Source: Bretschneidera sinensis
Lineage: Eukaryota > Streptophyta > Magnoliopsida > Brassicales > Akaniaceae
Assembly: GCA_023935145.1 (NCBI GenBank)
Contig: CM043699.1
Location: forward strand, 125,894,036 to 125,958,035
Reading direction: 5' to 3'
DNA length: 64,000 nt
A program made the translations under genes and the position numbers. The notes under the pieces were generated by a model, which saw nothing but the letters and a program-made list of their open reading frames with translations, was not told where the DNA came from and did no database searches. Below are positions 34,985 to 46,849 of this stretch, one piece after another; position 1 is the first letter of the stretch; the number at the start of each line of letters is the position of its first letter.

Positions 34985-35150
34985 TAGAGGGGAAATAAAA
35001 TATATAAAACAGAATAATAAATAATTAATCAAAAAAATAAATAAATAAAACAGAATAATAAACAGATAAATAAAATAGAATAATAAACAAATAAATAAAA
35101 CAGAATAATAAACAGATAAATAAAACAGAATAATAAAAGAAAATTAAAAA
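34985..35150 (-). repeat. 25-bp minisatellite in the B2 leader
   Basis: Same unit as in B1 at 28676, with extra short ATAA repeats. Confidence 0.8.
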
Positions 35151-35278
35151 AAATAAAAGTAAAGGAACAATATTACGGTATTTACAAAGTGCTGAAAAGA
35201 AAAATATTTACGATTTTTTTTCTTAATATTTTTTTTTTACTTAAAGTTGACAAGCTTCCTTTGTACTTAAGCGCGTTT

Positions 35279-35300
35279 CCCCGACAACGGCGCCAAAATT
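35279..35300 (-). promoter_or_regulatory. primer binding site, tRNA-Asp (B2)
   Basis: TTTTGGCGCCGTTGTCGGGG on the minus strand, one mismatch from tRNA-Asp. Confidence 0.9.
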
Positions 35301-37300
35301 TGATTACACCCAAAATATAACGCGGTTATTGTAGTATAGTTTTGGGGTGTCGATTCCACAGGGAAACAAGTTAATTACGAAAGAATCTATAAACTTTAAC
35401 ACTAACGACAATGATTAGGTGAGAGAATATGAGTTTTGATAATGCAATATTGTGTAAAAGAGTTGTGCGAATATAACAAAGAATATAAATAAGAAATAAC
35501 AAGGTTCCAGGAATCCTCCTTAGGTTCGTTCCCTATTTCCACTCTTGATTCAAATTTTTATCTCGATTGCAAGTTTTACATCCTAAACAGGCAATCGGAA
35601 AGTATTCAATCAAGCACATTTATATCTCTAATATAATTGCTACAAATTACTCTTTGATTTCAATTCAAGCACACATGATTTATCTTATAGATTAGCAAGA
35701 AATGACAATATATTGCAATAATGATATCACAGTAATGGCCGATCTATAAGATAAATATACCGAAATCAATTACATCCAAACAACTTGACATAAGAAAAGC
35801 TTGACTAGACTTATGTGGAGTAGAAGGATGCAATCACCGAATTGAGAGAAACTAAAGGAAGAAGAATATAGAATACAGCTATCACATGAACTCAAATCCT
35901 TCTTAATTAATCAAAGAGTAAATCATAGACAATGTTTTAACAATAAGTCCATACAAATGAATCAAGAACAGGAAATAAGGAACGATAAAACCCTAAGGAT
36001 TCATCCCTTTCCCTTGTTTGATGATTAGTTAGCCATGAAACTCAAGGTGGAAAAACAATATAGATGTTCTCCCCTTGATTTCTTGGCCATGGAGCTCAAG
36101 GTGGACGAACAATGTGGATGTTCTCTCCTTGATTTCCAACTCACGAAAACTTAAACAAAATGCTAAAAACTTCTCTAATTTTTTTCTATCAAAAACTGTC
36201 TTTGTTTTTCTCCTCGAGCTCCCTCCTCTGGCTGCAAACCTTAAGCATATATTTATAGCCCACGAGGGAGAGTTGTCTTTGCACAGCCTTAATTTGAGTC
36301 TGAATTGGAGTCCATGTGCGCACTGCTGGAAAGTGAAGGCTGGAACGTGAAGGTGGTCCAGCAGCATGTGCGCGCTGCTGGCTTTGTCTTAGCGTGCGCC
36401 TGGGCGCTGGAAAGTGAAGGCTGGAACATGAAGGTGGGTCCAGAAGGATGTGCGTGTGTCCAAGTGTGTGCCTGGGCACTGGAAAGTAAAGATGCAGCGT
36501 TAGTTGGCGAGGGGCGCAGTGCTGGTTCATGGGCACCTAGGCGCTCACTCTTGTTTGCCTGGGCGCTGGGGCGCTGGTTCATGGGTGCCTAGGCGCTGGT
36601 TCTTGTTTTCCTGGGCACTGGGGCACTGGTTTATGGGCGCCTAGGTGCTGGTTCTTGTTTTCCTGGGCGCTGGACAGTGAGAGGTGAGGCGCTGGGCATT
36701 GTTCTGGAGGCCCTGAACTGTTTCCGCTAAAACTGCCATAACTTTCACTAGAAAAATCCTTTTTCCGAACCGTAAAATTCTCTAGAAAATAGACTTCCGG
36801 ATCTTTCTAAGCATATATAGCTCATCTTCTGGTTCTTCCTACATAAATACAGTTTAATCTGCAAAGTTGATTGATCTGTACGGGAAATTCTGGCAATTTA
36901 GTGAAACTCCTTCAGCTTGTATGCAGAAGTGCACACACTAGTGTGCCTACCCTTAACTTGTTCCAAAGTGATGCACACACTTGTGTGCAGTCTTTCAACT
37001 CAATGTACTTTATTTCTCAAACCTTGGTTTAGACTTTTAATCATTTTTAAATTATTTTTGGAAATGTCTAAACCTTGGACAAAAACGAGCACCGACACCC
37101 AAGATCTTTTGGCGCTTTAAACATGGATCGCTTTATCATCTCTTTTGTACTCAAAGCACCTGAAAATGCATTGAATTAAGTCAATGATTTATGAATAACA
37201 CTTTATAGTTATCAACATGTAAAAGTGCGATTACGACCGAGATTAATCCTAAAGAGTTAACAATTAAGTATTGTTTGGATGCATTTTATGACTCTCATCA
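35301..37300 (-). repeat. 5' LTR of B2
   Basis: About 2000 bp; TGATGAG at 37300 to GTAATCA at 35301 in element orientation. It carries the CACACTAGTGTG palindromes, the shared 190-bp module (36720-36920), the GGCGC array (36290-36700) and TATA box (36247-36258). Confidence 0.93.
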
Positions 37301-38601
37301 GCTAGAAGAGCAAAAAGGGATCAAAGATGAGCAAAAGGAGATAAAAAGTCAACTCACCAAGTTGACTAGTTTCTTGACAATTCAAGAGCAAGGTCGGTTC
37401 CCTTCGCAGCCACAACAAAATCCAATGGGACAACATATGGCACAAACCTCTGATCCGAAAAATCAAAATATTAAAGAGGTTAACGCTATAATCACCCGCA
37501 GCAGTAAGAAAATTAATGGACCCACACTACCACCACACTTGATTCCTAATACTGTGAACAACAAGGATAAAGCGCCCAAGGAACAAGAGGCCCATGATGA
37601 TTTTTCTCCACCGGTGCCTTTCCTTAAACCTAAGGAGAGAAATTCAGCACTAAAAGGCGAGATTCTTGAACAACTTCAGCATGTTAAGATTAACCTCCCT
37701 CTTCTTCATGTTATAAAACAGATTCCCAATTATGCTAAAGTCATCAAGGATCTATGCACACTCAAGAGGAGGCACAATGTTAAGAAGACTGCATTCTTAA
37801 CGGAGCAAGCAAGTGCGGTAATTGATAGCACGACACCGCCCAAATATAAAGATCCGGGCTGTCCAACAGTGGCTTGCCAAATTGGAAACAAATCTTGTGG
37901 CCAAGCATTGCTAGATTTGGGAGCTAGCGTGAACCTCATGCCATAATCCATGTACTTGCAACTCAGTTTAGGTGAGATTAAACCAGCCTCCGTGGTACTT
38001 CAACTAGCGGATAGATCGGTAAGAAAACCAAGAGGTATTGTAGAAGATATTTTGTTACAAATTGATAATTTCTATTATCCCGTTGACTTCTTGGTTTTAG
38101 ATACTGTTTCTATGGTAAATACAGAGTCCAAAATTCCTTTGATATTTGGAAGACCATTCCTTGCCACTGCTAATGCCCTCATTAATTGTAGGAATGGCCT
38201 AATGACATTATCATTTGGAAATAGGATTTTAGAGGTAAATGTTTTCCGAATCTCAAGGCAGCCAATTGAAGAGGATGAGTGTTTCAACACTTATATGATT
38301 GATAAGCTTAATTTAGAGGATTAGAACATTGAAGATAATTCTAACTCTTTGGAATTCCCTCCTAATAATTTCGAGTTCAATGATTCTTCAATTTATCCCC
38401 ATGCCTTTTAACATTATTGATATTTGTGATAAGTCACAGGGATTTATTAAGAAATCTGGGAAACCATGCTTTGAGGAGTTGCTTGAGAGAAGTCACATGG
38501 ATGAAGGAATCAAATACCCTACTGCTGATTGTAAATGGGCAACACCAAGAACACTTGAGCCATATGTGGTGGACTTTAAGTATTCCTTGCCAAAAGATTA
38601 A
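37301..38601 (+). pseudogene. gag end, protease and truncated pol remnant of B1
   Basis: Continues B1 gag after the B2 insertion (EEQKGIKDEQKEIKSQ). The protease site ALLDLGASVNLMP is followed at once by TAA (37944-37946, tyrosine codon in B2). A second stop is TAG at 38322-38324. A small indel follows near 38355. The same ERS-to-DAGI(K)YPIAD deletion joint as in B2 is present, ending PRTLEPYVVDFKYSLPKD at 38601. A TIIRSGKK-like linker block is also kept. Confidence 0.85.
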
Positions 38602-38670
38602 CACTGAGGCCATTGAGTTTGGAGCCTCATTTTCAGCACCACAATGAGGCCATCAGTGAGAGTGGTGCAT

Positions 38671-38720
38671 CGTCTGGCTGAAGACGTAAAGCTTAGCGCT
38701 CATGAGAGGCACCCCAAAGC
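38671..38720 (+). promoter_or_regulatory. H1 motif block (B1)
   Basis: CGTCT and AGACG arms around GGCTGA, then AGCGCTCATGAGAGGCACCCC. It lies 70 bases after the remnant pol stop. Confidence 0.55.
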
Positions 38721-38922
38721 ATATCCTTTTTATTTATTTATTTATTTCTTTTCTTTCATAATTTTTTTTCGTGTTTATTATTAGTATTTTGCTGTTTTCT
38801 AGTTTTACTTTCGTGTTTCTTTTTCAGGGATAAATATGCGAAGCAATTCAAATGCTGGTGCACAATTTTTAGCTTCTGTGCACTTTTGGCTAACAAAAGG
38901 AGTTTCTTTTCCTTTTTCTTTC

Positions 38923-38958
38923 ACATTGAGGTCAATGCAATGTTTAGGTTGGGGGTGG
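38923..38958 (+). promoter_or_regulatory. hairpin H2 with internal purine tract (B1)
   Basis: CATTG/CAATG stem, loop AGGT, followed eight bases later by AGGTTGGGGGTGG. Confidence 0.55.
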
Positions 38959-40278
38959 AGGAAACACATTTCTTTCTTTTTTCCATTGAACTGCTTGGTG
39001 TCACTTTCCTACGTTTTGTTTGTTAGGATAATTTTAAAAAAAAAGTTTGTTTTTAGCATGCTTTGTGTTAGCCTTGGAGTTATTCACATGTCAATGATAT
39101 GACCTTAATTGAGATAGCATATAGCACTTAGAAGAAATTAAATCTTGCTTCGGTTTGAAATTAATTTAAGTATCAATCTTGATTTGGTTAGAGACTCTAG
39201 CTTGTGGTAAGATTGTATGATTAATCGTAAGCATTTAGAAAAGTTTTGTGTGATTATTTTGTGAATATTTTTGCGGTCTCGACAAGCTCTAGAACTTACT
39301 TGATAACCACTTGAGGCGAATTCCTAGAATGCACATTACTTAGGATATGATATAGGCTATTTTTGAACCATTTGAGCCTTTCAAACCTACCCTTGTGATA
39401 TATATCACTAGTCACCTATTTGAACCTTTTTCTTGAAAACGAAGTTGAGCCTGGTTTCTTTCAAAAACCCATTCACTTACCCTTATAAGCCTAAAGAGAA
39501 TATTTTATCCTTACCTCTCTCTTAAAAAGAACTTAACTATACACATGTTGTGAGAAGTACTTAAAATGAGTAAGGGTGGAAATATGAAAAAATATCACTA
39601 CCACAACCCAAGTACATTAAAGGAGATAAGTTGGGGGTTGTGGAAAAGAAAGAAATGAAAAAGGAGGTGAAAGGTCTTTTATGCCAAAATACAAAAGAAA
39701 AGAAAAACAAATGGTGATTTGTTGAGAAAACAATCCTCAAAAAGAAAAAATAAATAAATAAAAAATGGTTGGAAGAGTTTGGTATTGAAGTGAGGTTATC
39801 CAGTGCTTAAAAAGCTATGTTCAAAACTAAGAGATTAAGTTCTTTTACTTGTGAATTCTTCCCATTCTTTCAGTCTTTACCTTAACCGAATGCTACAAGC
39901 TTATTAAAGACCTATTGATCCAATGTAATGTGATTTTTCTACAATAGTGGAGAGTGGTTTGAAATGTAAGCTTATGGAGCTTGTTTTTGTGATTGACGTC
40001 ACGCGATTTATTTTTTTAGAGGCCAAGACTTGTATTCATGAATGTTGTGCATAAAATCATCCTGATGTTCAGATTAATGGATTGTGGTAAGACGTATGTT
40101 AAGAGTCAATAACGATTTTAAGATTGATGTTTGAATTATTTTTGGATTTGAGTGAAATTTAATGATTCTATATGCTATATGTTACGCATGATTTTTGAAT
40201 CACTCTTGGTTAACACTAGCATTGTTGTATTTTGCTTTAATTTCAAAATAAATAACTCATTTCATGTCTTTCGCTTGA

Positions 40279-40314
40279 ATTGCTAGGGACTAGCAATAAG
40301 TTAGTTGGGGGTTG
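40279..40314 (+). promoter_or_regulatory. hairpin H3 and polypurine tract (B1)
   Basis: Perfect 8-bp stem ATTGCTAG/CTAGCAAT with loop GGA, then AAGTTAGTTGGGGGTTG abutting the 3' LTR. Confidence 0.75.
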
Positions 40315-42318
40315 TGATGACAGTCATAAAATGCATCTAAACAATACTTAATTGTTAACGCTTTAGGGTTAATCTCGGTCGTAATCGCACTTTTACATGT
40401 TGATAACTCTAAAGTGTTATTAATAAATCATTGACTTAATTTGATGCATTTTCAGGTGCTTTGAGTACAAAAGAGATGATAAAGCGATTCATGTTTAAAG
40501 CGCCAAAAGATCTTGGGTGTTAGTGCTCGTTTTTGTCCAAGGTTTAGACATTTCCAAAAATGATTTAAAGATGATTAAAAGTCTAAACCAAGGTTAGATC
40601 AATAAAGTACATTGAGTTAAAAGACTGCACACAAGTGTGTGCATCAATTTGGAACAAGTTAAGGGTAGGTACACTAGTGTGTGCACTTCTGCATACAAGC
40701 TGAAGGAGTTTCACAAAATTGCCAGAATTTCCCGTACAGATCAATCATCTTTGCAGATTAAATTGTATTGATGTAGGAAGAACAAGGAGATGAGCCATAT
40801 ATGCTTAGAACTATCCAGAAGTCTATTTTCTGGAGAATTTTACAGTTCGTAAAATGGATTTTTCTAGAGAAAGTTATGGCAGTTTTAGTAGACACAGTTC
40901 AGGCCCCCAGAATAGCTTCAACCTAGCGCCGTACCTCTCACTGTCCAGCGCCCCAGCCCCCAAGAAAACAAGAGTGAGCGCCTAGACACCCATGAACCAG
41001 CGCCCCAGCGCCCAAGAAAACAAGAGTGAGCACCTAGGTGCCCATGAACCAGTGCCGCGCCCCTCGGCCATCAGCACCGCGCCCCTCGCCAACTAATGCT
41101 GCACCTTTACTTTCCAGCGCCCAGGCGCACACTTGGACACGCGCACATGCTGCTGGACCCACCTTCACATTCCAGCCTTCACTTTCCAATGCCCAGGCAC
41201 ACGCTGACAAAGCCAGCAGCGCGCACATGCTGCTGGACCCACCTTCACGTTCCAGCCTTCACTTTCCAGCACTCAAGCGCACGCTCAGACAAAGCCAGCA
41301 GTGCACACATGCTTCTGGACTCAAATTAAGGCTGTGCAACGACAGCTCTCCCTCGTGGGCTATAAATATATGCTTAAGGTTTGTAGCCGCAGGGGGGCTA
41401 GCTCGAAGAGAAAAAAAGATAGTTTTTTGGTAGATACAAATTAGAGAAGTTTTTAGCATTCTTTTTAAGTTTTCGCTAGTTGGAAATCAAGGAGAGAACA
41501 TCCACATTGTTCTTCCACCTTGAGCTCCATGGCCAAGAAATCAAGAGGAGAACATCTATATTATTTTTCCACCTTGAGTTTCATGGCTAACTAATCATCA
41601 AACAAGGGAAAGGGATGAATCGTTAGGGTTTTATTGTTCCTTATTTCCTGTTCTTGATTCATTTGTATGGACTTATTGTTAAAACATTGTCTATGATTTA
41701 CTCTTTGATTAATTAAGAAGGATTTGAGTTCATGTGATAGCTGTATTCTATATTCTTCTTCTTTTAGTTTCTCTCAATCCGATGATTGCATCCTTCTACT
41801 CCACATAAGTCTAGTCAAGCTCTTCTTATGTCAAGTTGTTTGGATGTAATTGATTTCGGTATATTTATCTTATAGATCGGCCATTACTGTGATATAATTA
41901 TTGCAATATATTGTTGTTTCTTGCTAATCTATAAGATAAATCATGTGTGCTTGAATTGAAATCAAAGAGTAATTTGTAGCAATTATATTAGAGCTATAAA
42001 TGTGCTTGATTGAATACTTTTCGATTGCCTGTTTAGGATGTGAAACTTGCAATCGAGATAAAAATTTGAATCAAGAGTGGAAATAGGGAACGAATCTAAG
42101 GAGGATTCCTGGAACCTTGTTATTTCTTATTTATATTCTTTGTTATATTCGCACAACTCTTTTACACAATATTGCATTATCAAAACTCATATTCTCTCAT
42201 CTAATCATTATCGTTAGTGTTAAAGTTTACACCTTCTTTTGTAATTAACTTGTTTTCCTGTGGAATCGACACCCCAAAACTATACTACAATAACCGCGTT
42301 ATGTTTTGGGCGTAATCA
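40315..42318 (+). repeat. 3' LTR of B1
   Basis: About 2004 bp, TGATGAC to GTAATCA. Same module order as the 5' LTR; TATA at 41361-41370. By eye it differs from the 5' LTR by scattered substitutions and a few small indels in the GC array, so B1 is not brand new. Confidence 0.93.
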
Positions 42319-43025
42319 CACATCATCTCTACAAATTGGCGCTCCCTATATGTAAGTCCCTCATAAAAATAGCTCACTAAGTGCCAATTCTCATACCCAT
42401 GGTGAGGACACATACTCAACAACTCCTTAAATCTCTCCCAAGACTGATATAAAGTCTCACTATCCTTTTATGCAAAGGTGGAGATTTGCCTTTTCAAAGC
42501 ATTGGTCTTATGTTGGGGGAAGTATTCATTAAAGAAAATTCGAGTCATCTCAGTCCACGACCTAATAGATCGTGGTCTTAGTGAGTATAGCCAACTCTTA
42601 GCTCTATCCTTCAAAGCGAAAGGAAAGAACTTAAGCCTCACAATGTCATCGGTTTCATCTTGACTATGAAAAGTCGAGACTACTTCCTCAAACTCTCTAA
42701 TGTGCACATATGGGTTTTCACTATCCAAGCCATGAAATGTAGGGAGTAACTGTATCATTCCTGTTTTAAACTCTAGTTGGCGAGTATTGGCTGGATACAT
42801 GATGCATGATGGTGTGGCTGTGCGTGTAGGGTGGAGGTAATCCTGAAGTGTCCTAGCAACATTCTCATTAGGGTTATCGACCATGTTAAAATCCTCTAAA
42901 TTCTCTAATGGGGGGCACTATGGTTTGATCTAGGCGAGGTTTCACTAACGGACGTGGAATGAGAGGGTAATTCAATTTTAGGGTCCTCTAATGAATCTAC
43001 CTCGCAAATCTCTCGGTCTAAGCAT
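42319..43025 (-). pseudogene. gag N-terminal half of B3
   Basis: Start ATG at 43025 (MLRPRDLRGRF), frameshift in a G run near 42913, then MVDNPNENVARTLQDYLHP. The capsid-like block RLKFFPFALKDRAKSWL follows. A TAA near 42467 replaces the glutamine in FAQKDS, at exactly the same codon as the stop in B1. Confidence 0.88.
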
Positions 43026-43281
43026 ACACCAAATGAATCAGAGAGGAAATAAATAAAACAGAATACAAAAAATCAAAACTTAGAAAAAAGAACAATAATA
43101 AAAAAAATACTATAAAAAGAAGTAAGGAAAAAAATAATGCAGCAAGCTAAAAGAAGGAACGAAGTTACCGCCTTTACAGTTACTGAAAAGAAAAACTATT
43201 TACAATTCTTCTACCGTCATGTCAAAAGTTGACAATCTTCCTTGTACTTAAGTGCGTCTCCTCGGAAATGGCGCCAAAATT

Positions 43282-44578
43282 TGATTACATCTAAAACATA
43301 ATGCAGTAGTTATAGCACAACTTTAGGGTGTCGATTCCATAGAGAAACAAGTTAACTACAAAAGAAGGTGTGAACCATAAGACAAACGATAAAGATTTAA
43401 GTAAGAAAATATGAACTTTTGATAATGAAGTAATTGTGTAAAATAGATTGTAAAATATAATAGAGGAACAACAAGATTTCGAGAATCCTCCCTAGGCTCG
43501 TTGCCCTAATCCTAACTTGATTCAATTGTTTTTATCTCGATTGCAAGTTTCACATCCCAAACAAGCAATTGTGAGATATTCAATAAGAGCATGTATAAAA
43601 ACCCTAATGTAATTGTTATGAAATACTTTACTTTTGTTTCATGCACACATGATCTATCCTAGGTTATCAAGAAATGACAATATTGCAGTAATGGACAAAC
43701 CTAAAGAATAAGTCTGTCGGACTCAATCATACCCAAACAATCTTAACATAAGAAAAGCAAGACTAGATTTATATCAAGAAGAAAGATACAACCATCGGAT
43801 TAGAGAAAATCTTATAATTAGATAGCAAATTAAATCATAACAATGTTTTGACATTAAATCCCTACTACAATTGAATCAAAAAAAGGAAAATAGGAACAAC
43901 TACACCTAGGGATTCATCCCTTTGCCTTGCTTGGAGATTAGTTGGCCATGGGGCTCGTACTTGATGGAGTTTTCCCCAGACTCCGACCTCATAAAAAGAT
44001 GTTCTTTTTCACAAACCCTAAGTGGCCTATTTATAATCATAAAGTCCAAGGGTGTTTTAGGGTTTAAAAAGTCATTAAAAGCCCTAATTAAGTTGTAACT
44101 CGAAGACAGGGTATCGGGGTTGCGCCTAGCCTCAGATTGGGTCAAGCCGCGGCTCAGATTGTGCTGATTTTCTCTCCTTCTGTGGGCCGCGGCCCAGCTT
44201 GATCTAGGCCTAGGCTCACTTTGATCCAGGCCTAGGCCTGACCTGATGCTTCTTCCTTGCTCTTTTGATGCACTTTCTGGAGGCCAAGGCTTGGATAATT
44301 CTTGGCCGCAGCACACACTCTATAAACTTGATTTCTCTTCATTTTCCCTTCCGCAACCATGTCTTTGCTTCGGTGTGCCTCAAGTCTTTGTGCTTCAAAC
44401 AACAATGGCTTTTTCTCCTCTTTTGAACTTAAATTATCCGAAAATGTACCGAAATAAGTTAATGATCCAAGAATACCACTTTAGAGTTATTAACGTATAA
44501 AAGTGCAATTAAGATCTAGATCAACCCTAAAACGCTAACAATTAAGTACTATTAAGATGCATTTTATGGTTCTCATCA
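43282..44578 (-). repeat. 5' LTR of B3
   Basis: TGATGAGAACC (44578) to GTAATCA (43282), about 1297 bp. It lacks the 190-bp module of B1/B2. A different palindrome set (GGCCGCGGCC and AGGCCTAGGCCT, 44120-44245) precedes the TATA box at 44027-44036. The primer site beside it (43261-43280) is degraded. Confidence 0.9.
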
Positions 44579-45439
44579 TATACCTTCTATTGGCAGCAAG
44601 GTTCTAAATGAGTGACTCATTGAGCTCGGACGTCGCCTACTTGCTCGAAGAACCAGTTATCCCCATTCTCTTGGTGTCTGATGCTGAGGACTTCTTTGAA
44701 CAAGGCCTTGTGGGTGCATGAGATCGGGCAATTGTAGTTTTTACACAGATTCTCTCAAACATTTTGAAAAATTTTATTTTAAGAGAGATTTTGGGAAATG
44801 ATGAGGTTTCAACCATGAAAAGTTGAAAAAGAGGTGATTTGAGAAAAGATTGAAGGTTCTATGAAGTTTATCTCAAGAGATTTTGGTCTTAAATAAATAA
44901 ATAAATAAATTAGAGAGAGAGAGAGCTATGATTTATCAGAAATGGCGTAAAACCTGTGAAAAAATGAAGCAACTATTTATAGAATTATGATACCAGTCGA
45001 GTGGGTTAAGGTACCAGTCGACTGGGTCCTTCATAAGTTTAGGACATTTTGACATACCAGTCGACTAGGTAAGTTGGCAGTAAGACACCAGTCGATTGGG
45101 TTTACCCTTCTAGTCGATTGGGTTGTCCAACAGAATTTCAAATTTTGGCTCCAAATATTTTCTTGTGGTACTAGCCGACTGGGTCAAGGTACCAGTCGAA
45201 TGGGTCAGGGTACAGGTTGACTGGGTCAGGGTACCAATCGTTTGGAAAATTGGTCAGTGAGACACCAGTCGACTATATTGACCCTACTAGTCGACTGGGT
45301 TCATCAGAAGAAATTTCAAACTTTTGGGCTCTAAGTTTCTCGTGCAACACCAGTCGACTGGGTCATTGTACTAGTCGACTGGTGAAATAGACAATGAGTT
45401 ACGAGTGGACTGGATTGACTCAACTAGTCGGTTGAGTAA
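44579..45439 (-). repeat. copia LTR fragment with CCAGTCGACTGG array
   Basis: On the minus strand a TATA box (CTATAAATAG, near 44970-44980) is preceded by about 20 degenerate copies of the palindrome CCAGTCGACTGG (44985-45434), spaced 10-60 bases. The array continues at 51120-51170 across C1. Then comes the copia 3' coding end, so this is most likely the 3' LTR of the SIRE-like element. Its outer limits are unclear because B3 abuts at 44578. GA and AAAT microsatellites lie at 44895-44925. Confidence 0.65.
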
Positions 45440-46724
45440 TGATGAGTGCCAAATATTGCATATTTTGGCCCTCTAATTTACATTTGTTAGCTTAGGAATT
45501 TGTTACTTTGAGTTGTTTTCGTTGTTTTTCAGGTTTACAAGCACTGGGAAAGGAGTTTCACTAAAATTGCCATAATTGCCCGTACAGATCAATCATATTT
45601 GAAAATTAAACTGTATTGATTCAAGAAGAACCAGGATATGAGCCATATATGCTTAGAAAGATCAAGAAGTCTATTTTCTAGAGAATTTTACGGCTCGTAA
45701 AAATAATATTTCTACAGAAAGTTATGGCCGTTTTAGTAGACAAAGGTCAGGCTGTGCGGGCTGTGCGGGATTTCCGCGTGAACAGAAGTTTTGAAGGGCA
45801 TGTGAAGACTTAAATCCAACATCCCACATTGGTTGGAAACACATTTCTATATCCCACATCCCACATCGGATTGGAAACACATTCCACTTGTGGTATTTGC
45901 CTATATAAGACCCACTCCACTTCATCATTCAGTGTACAATTCCTGAGCCACTTTGGTGTTTACCGGTGGACGTCCGCTAGCATTCTGGTGGATCCCGAAG
46001 GCATTGCTACCATGAGGGGAAGCGCCGCCCGTCAGCGAGTGGAATTTCTCCCATGTAAAGTTGTTTATTTATTTCTTTATATTTAGTTGTTTTAGTTTAA
46101 ATGTTTAGCACTTTTTATTATAGTTTTATAGTTATGAGTGGCTAGACTCTTCAGCTAAGGTTGAAGATGAAGCCCCGCCGTTGTTTGGCGTAGTAGTTCA
46201 GATTTGCTTGTACAAATCTGACAATTTTTAGTATAAATGTTCTGTCAATTATTTGAGTTAATCTTATAATTGATTGAGTTTAAATTGTCTGTTGGATTTT
46301 CTTTGTGTTTCATCTGATGGATACATTGAATGCTTTTCGATTAAATTGGATTCCCTTTGTGATTTGTTAAGAGCGGATATATCGGGTGCTTTTGGTTTAG
46401 TTGGGATATTCTTTGTTTTTTGTCTTATAGTTGGATTCATAGAATGTTTTGATAGGCTATATTTTTAGAACATGTATGCTTAACTTCGGTGGGGTGGATT
46501 CGGAAACCTTAGTGCTTTTTATTATCAGATTTTAAATCAATTTAATTTAGTTTTAATTTATTTTGTAATATCATTCTGAAATTTGGAACTAAGTTAAAAT
46601 AAGATTAATTTAGATTAAAAATTATATTTTCACAACGCAATTCCCTGTGGATTCGACCTCGCACTTGCACAACGCTATACTGCAAACGACTCATGCGCTT
46701 GCGAGTAATTTAAAACTCACAACA
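45440..46724 (+). repeat. 5' LTR of C1
   Basis: TGATGAGTGCC to CTCACAACA. A hairpin near the outer end has GCCAAATAT and ATATTTTGGC arms (45448-45469). It has the 190-bp module shared with B1/B2 (45550-45745), then two GGCTGTGCGG repeats. Next are two TCCCACAT(T/C)GG words and the TATA box CTATATAAG at 45901-45909. Confidence 0.94.
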
Positions 46725-46747
46725 AGTTTTTGGCGCCGTTTCCGGGG
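46725..46747 (+). promoter_or_regulatory. primer binding site, tRNA-Asp (C1)
   Basis: TTTTTGGCGCCGTTTCCGGG, one mismatch from the tRNA-Asp end, directly after the LTR. Confidence 0.9.
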
Positions 46748-46849
46748 AGTTGTTTGGTTTGTGAAATTTTTTTGTCTGAATTGATTTTATTTTTCTACTA
46801 GTTAATTTAATTTTTAAAAAAAATTAATTTAATTTAATTTCAAAAAAAA

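Larger units (their letters stand above)
30187..37300 (-). mobile_element. B2: non-autonomous family B element with an inverted, truncated 3' terminus
   Basis: Flanked by GCTAG (30182-30186 and 37301-37305), exactly restoring the B1 gag codons when removed, so it is a genuine integration. On the minus strand it has a complete 5' LTR, primer site, gag, protease and 3' region. The last 140 bases of the 3' region, the purine tract and the 3' LTR are missing. In their place lies a 617-bp piece of the LTR in the opposite orientation. Like B1 it lacks RT, RNase H and integrase, with the same joint. Confidence 0.92.
38602..40278 (+). other. 3' region of B1
   Basis: About 1.7 kb without a supported protein. 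It holds H1 (38671), H2 (38923), A-rich and T-rich tracts and H3 next to the purine tract. The Ser/Phe-rich ORF at 38836 overlaps H2 and is not conserved as protein. Confidence 0.8.
26533..42318 (+). mobile_element. B1: non-autonomous family B element, split by B2
   Basis: Both ends are clear: TGATGAG at 26533 and GTAATCA at 42318, flanked by the 5-bp duplication CACAT (26528-26532 and 42319-42323). Without B2 (7.1 kb) the element is about 8.67 kb: two LTRs of about 2 kb, a tRNA-Asp site, gag, protease, then a long 3' region. RT, RNase H and integrase are absent, so B1 is of the gag-only kind (TR-GAG-like) and needs enzymes in trans. It inserted into the gag of B3. Confidence 0.93.
42319..44578 (-). 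mobile_element. B3, right part: gag N-terminus, primer site and 5' LTR
   Basis: Continues the B3 gag exactly across the B1 insertion: RERQF-EMMC on this side, MCNGEFLEK on the other. The right edge ...CTCATCA at 44578 borders sequence of the copia LTR; the expected duplication would be TATAC. Confidence 0.88.

Noticed and set aside
43906..44316. 136-codon ORF on the minus strand
   Set aside because: Lies across the TATA box and palindromes of the B3 LTR; no family resemblance.
44985..45434. CRISPR-like look of regularly recurring palindromes
   Set aside because: The spacing is irregular, the units are degenerate, it is a plant-type LTR, and a TATA box and copia genes lie next to it.
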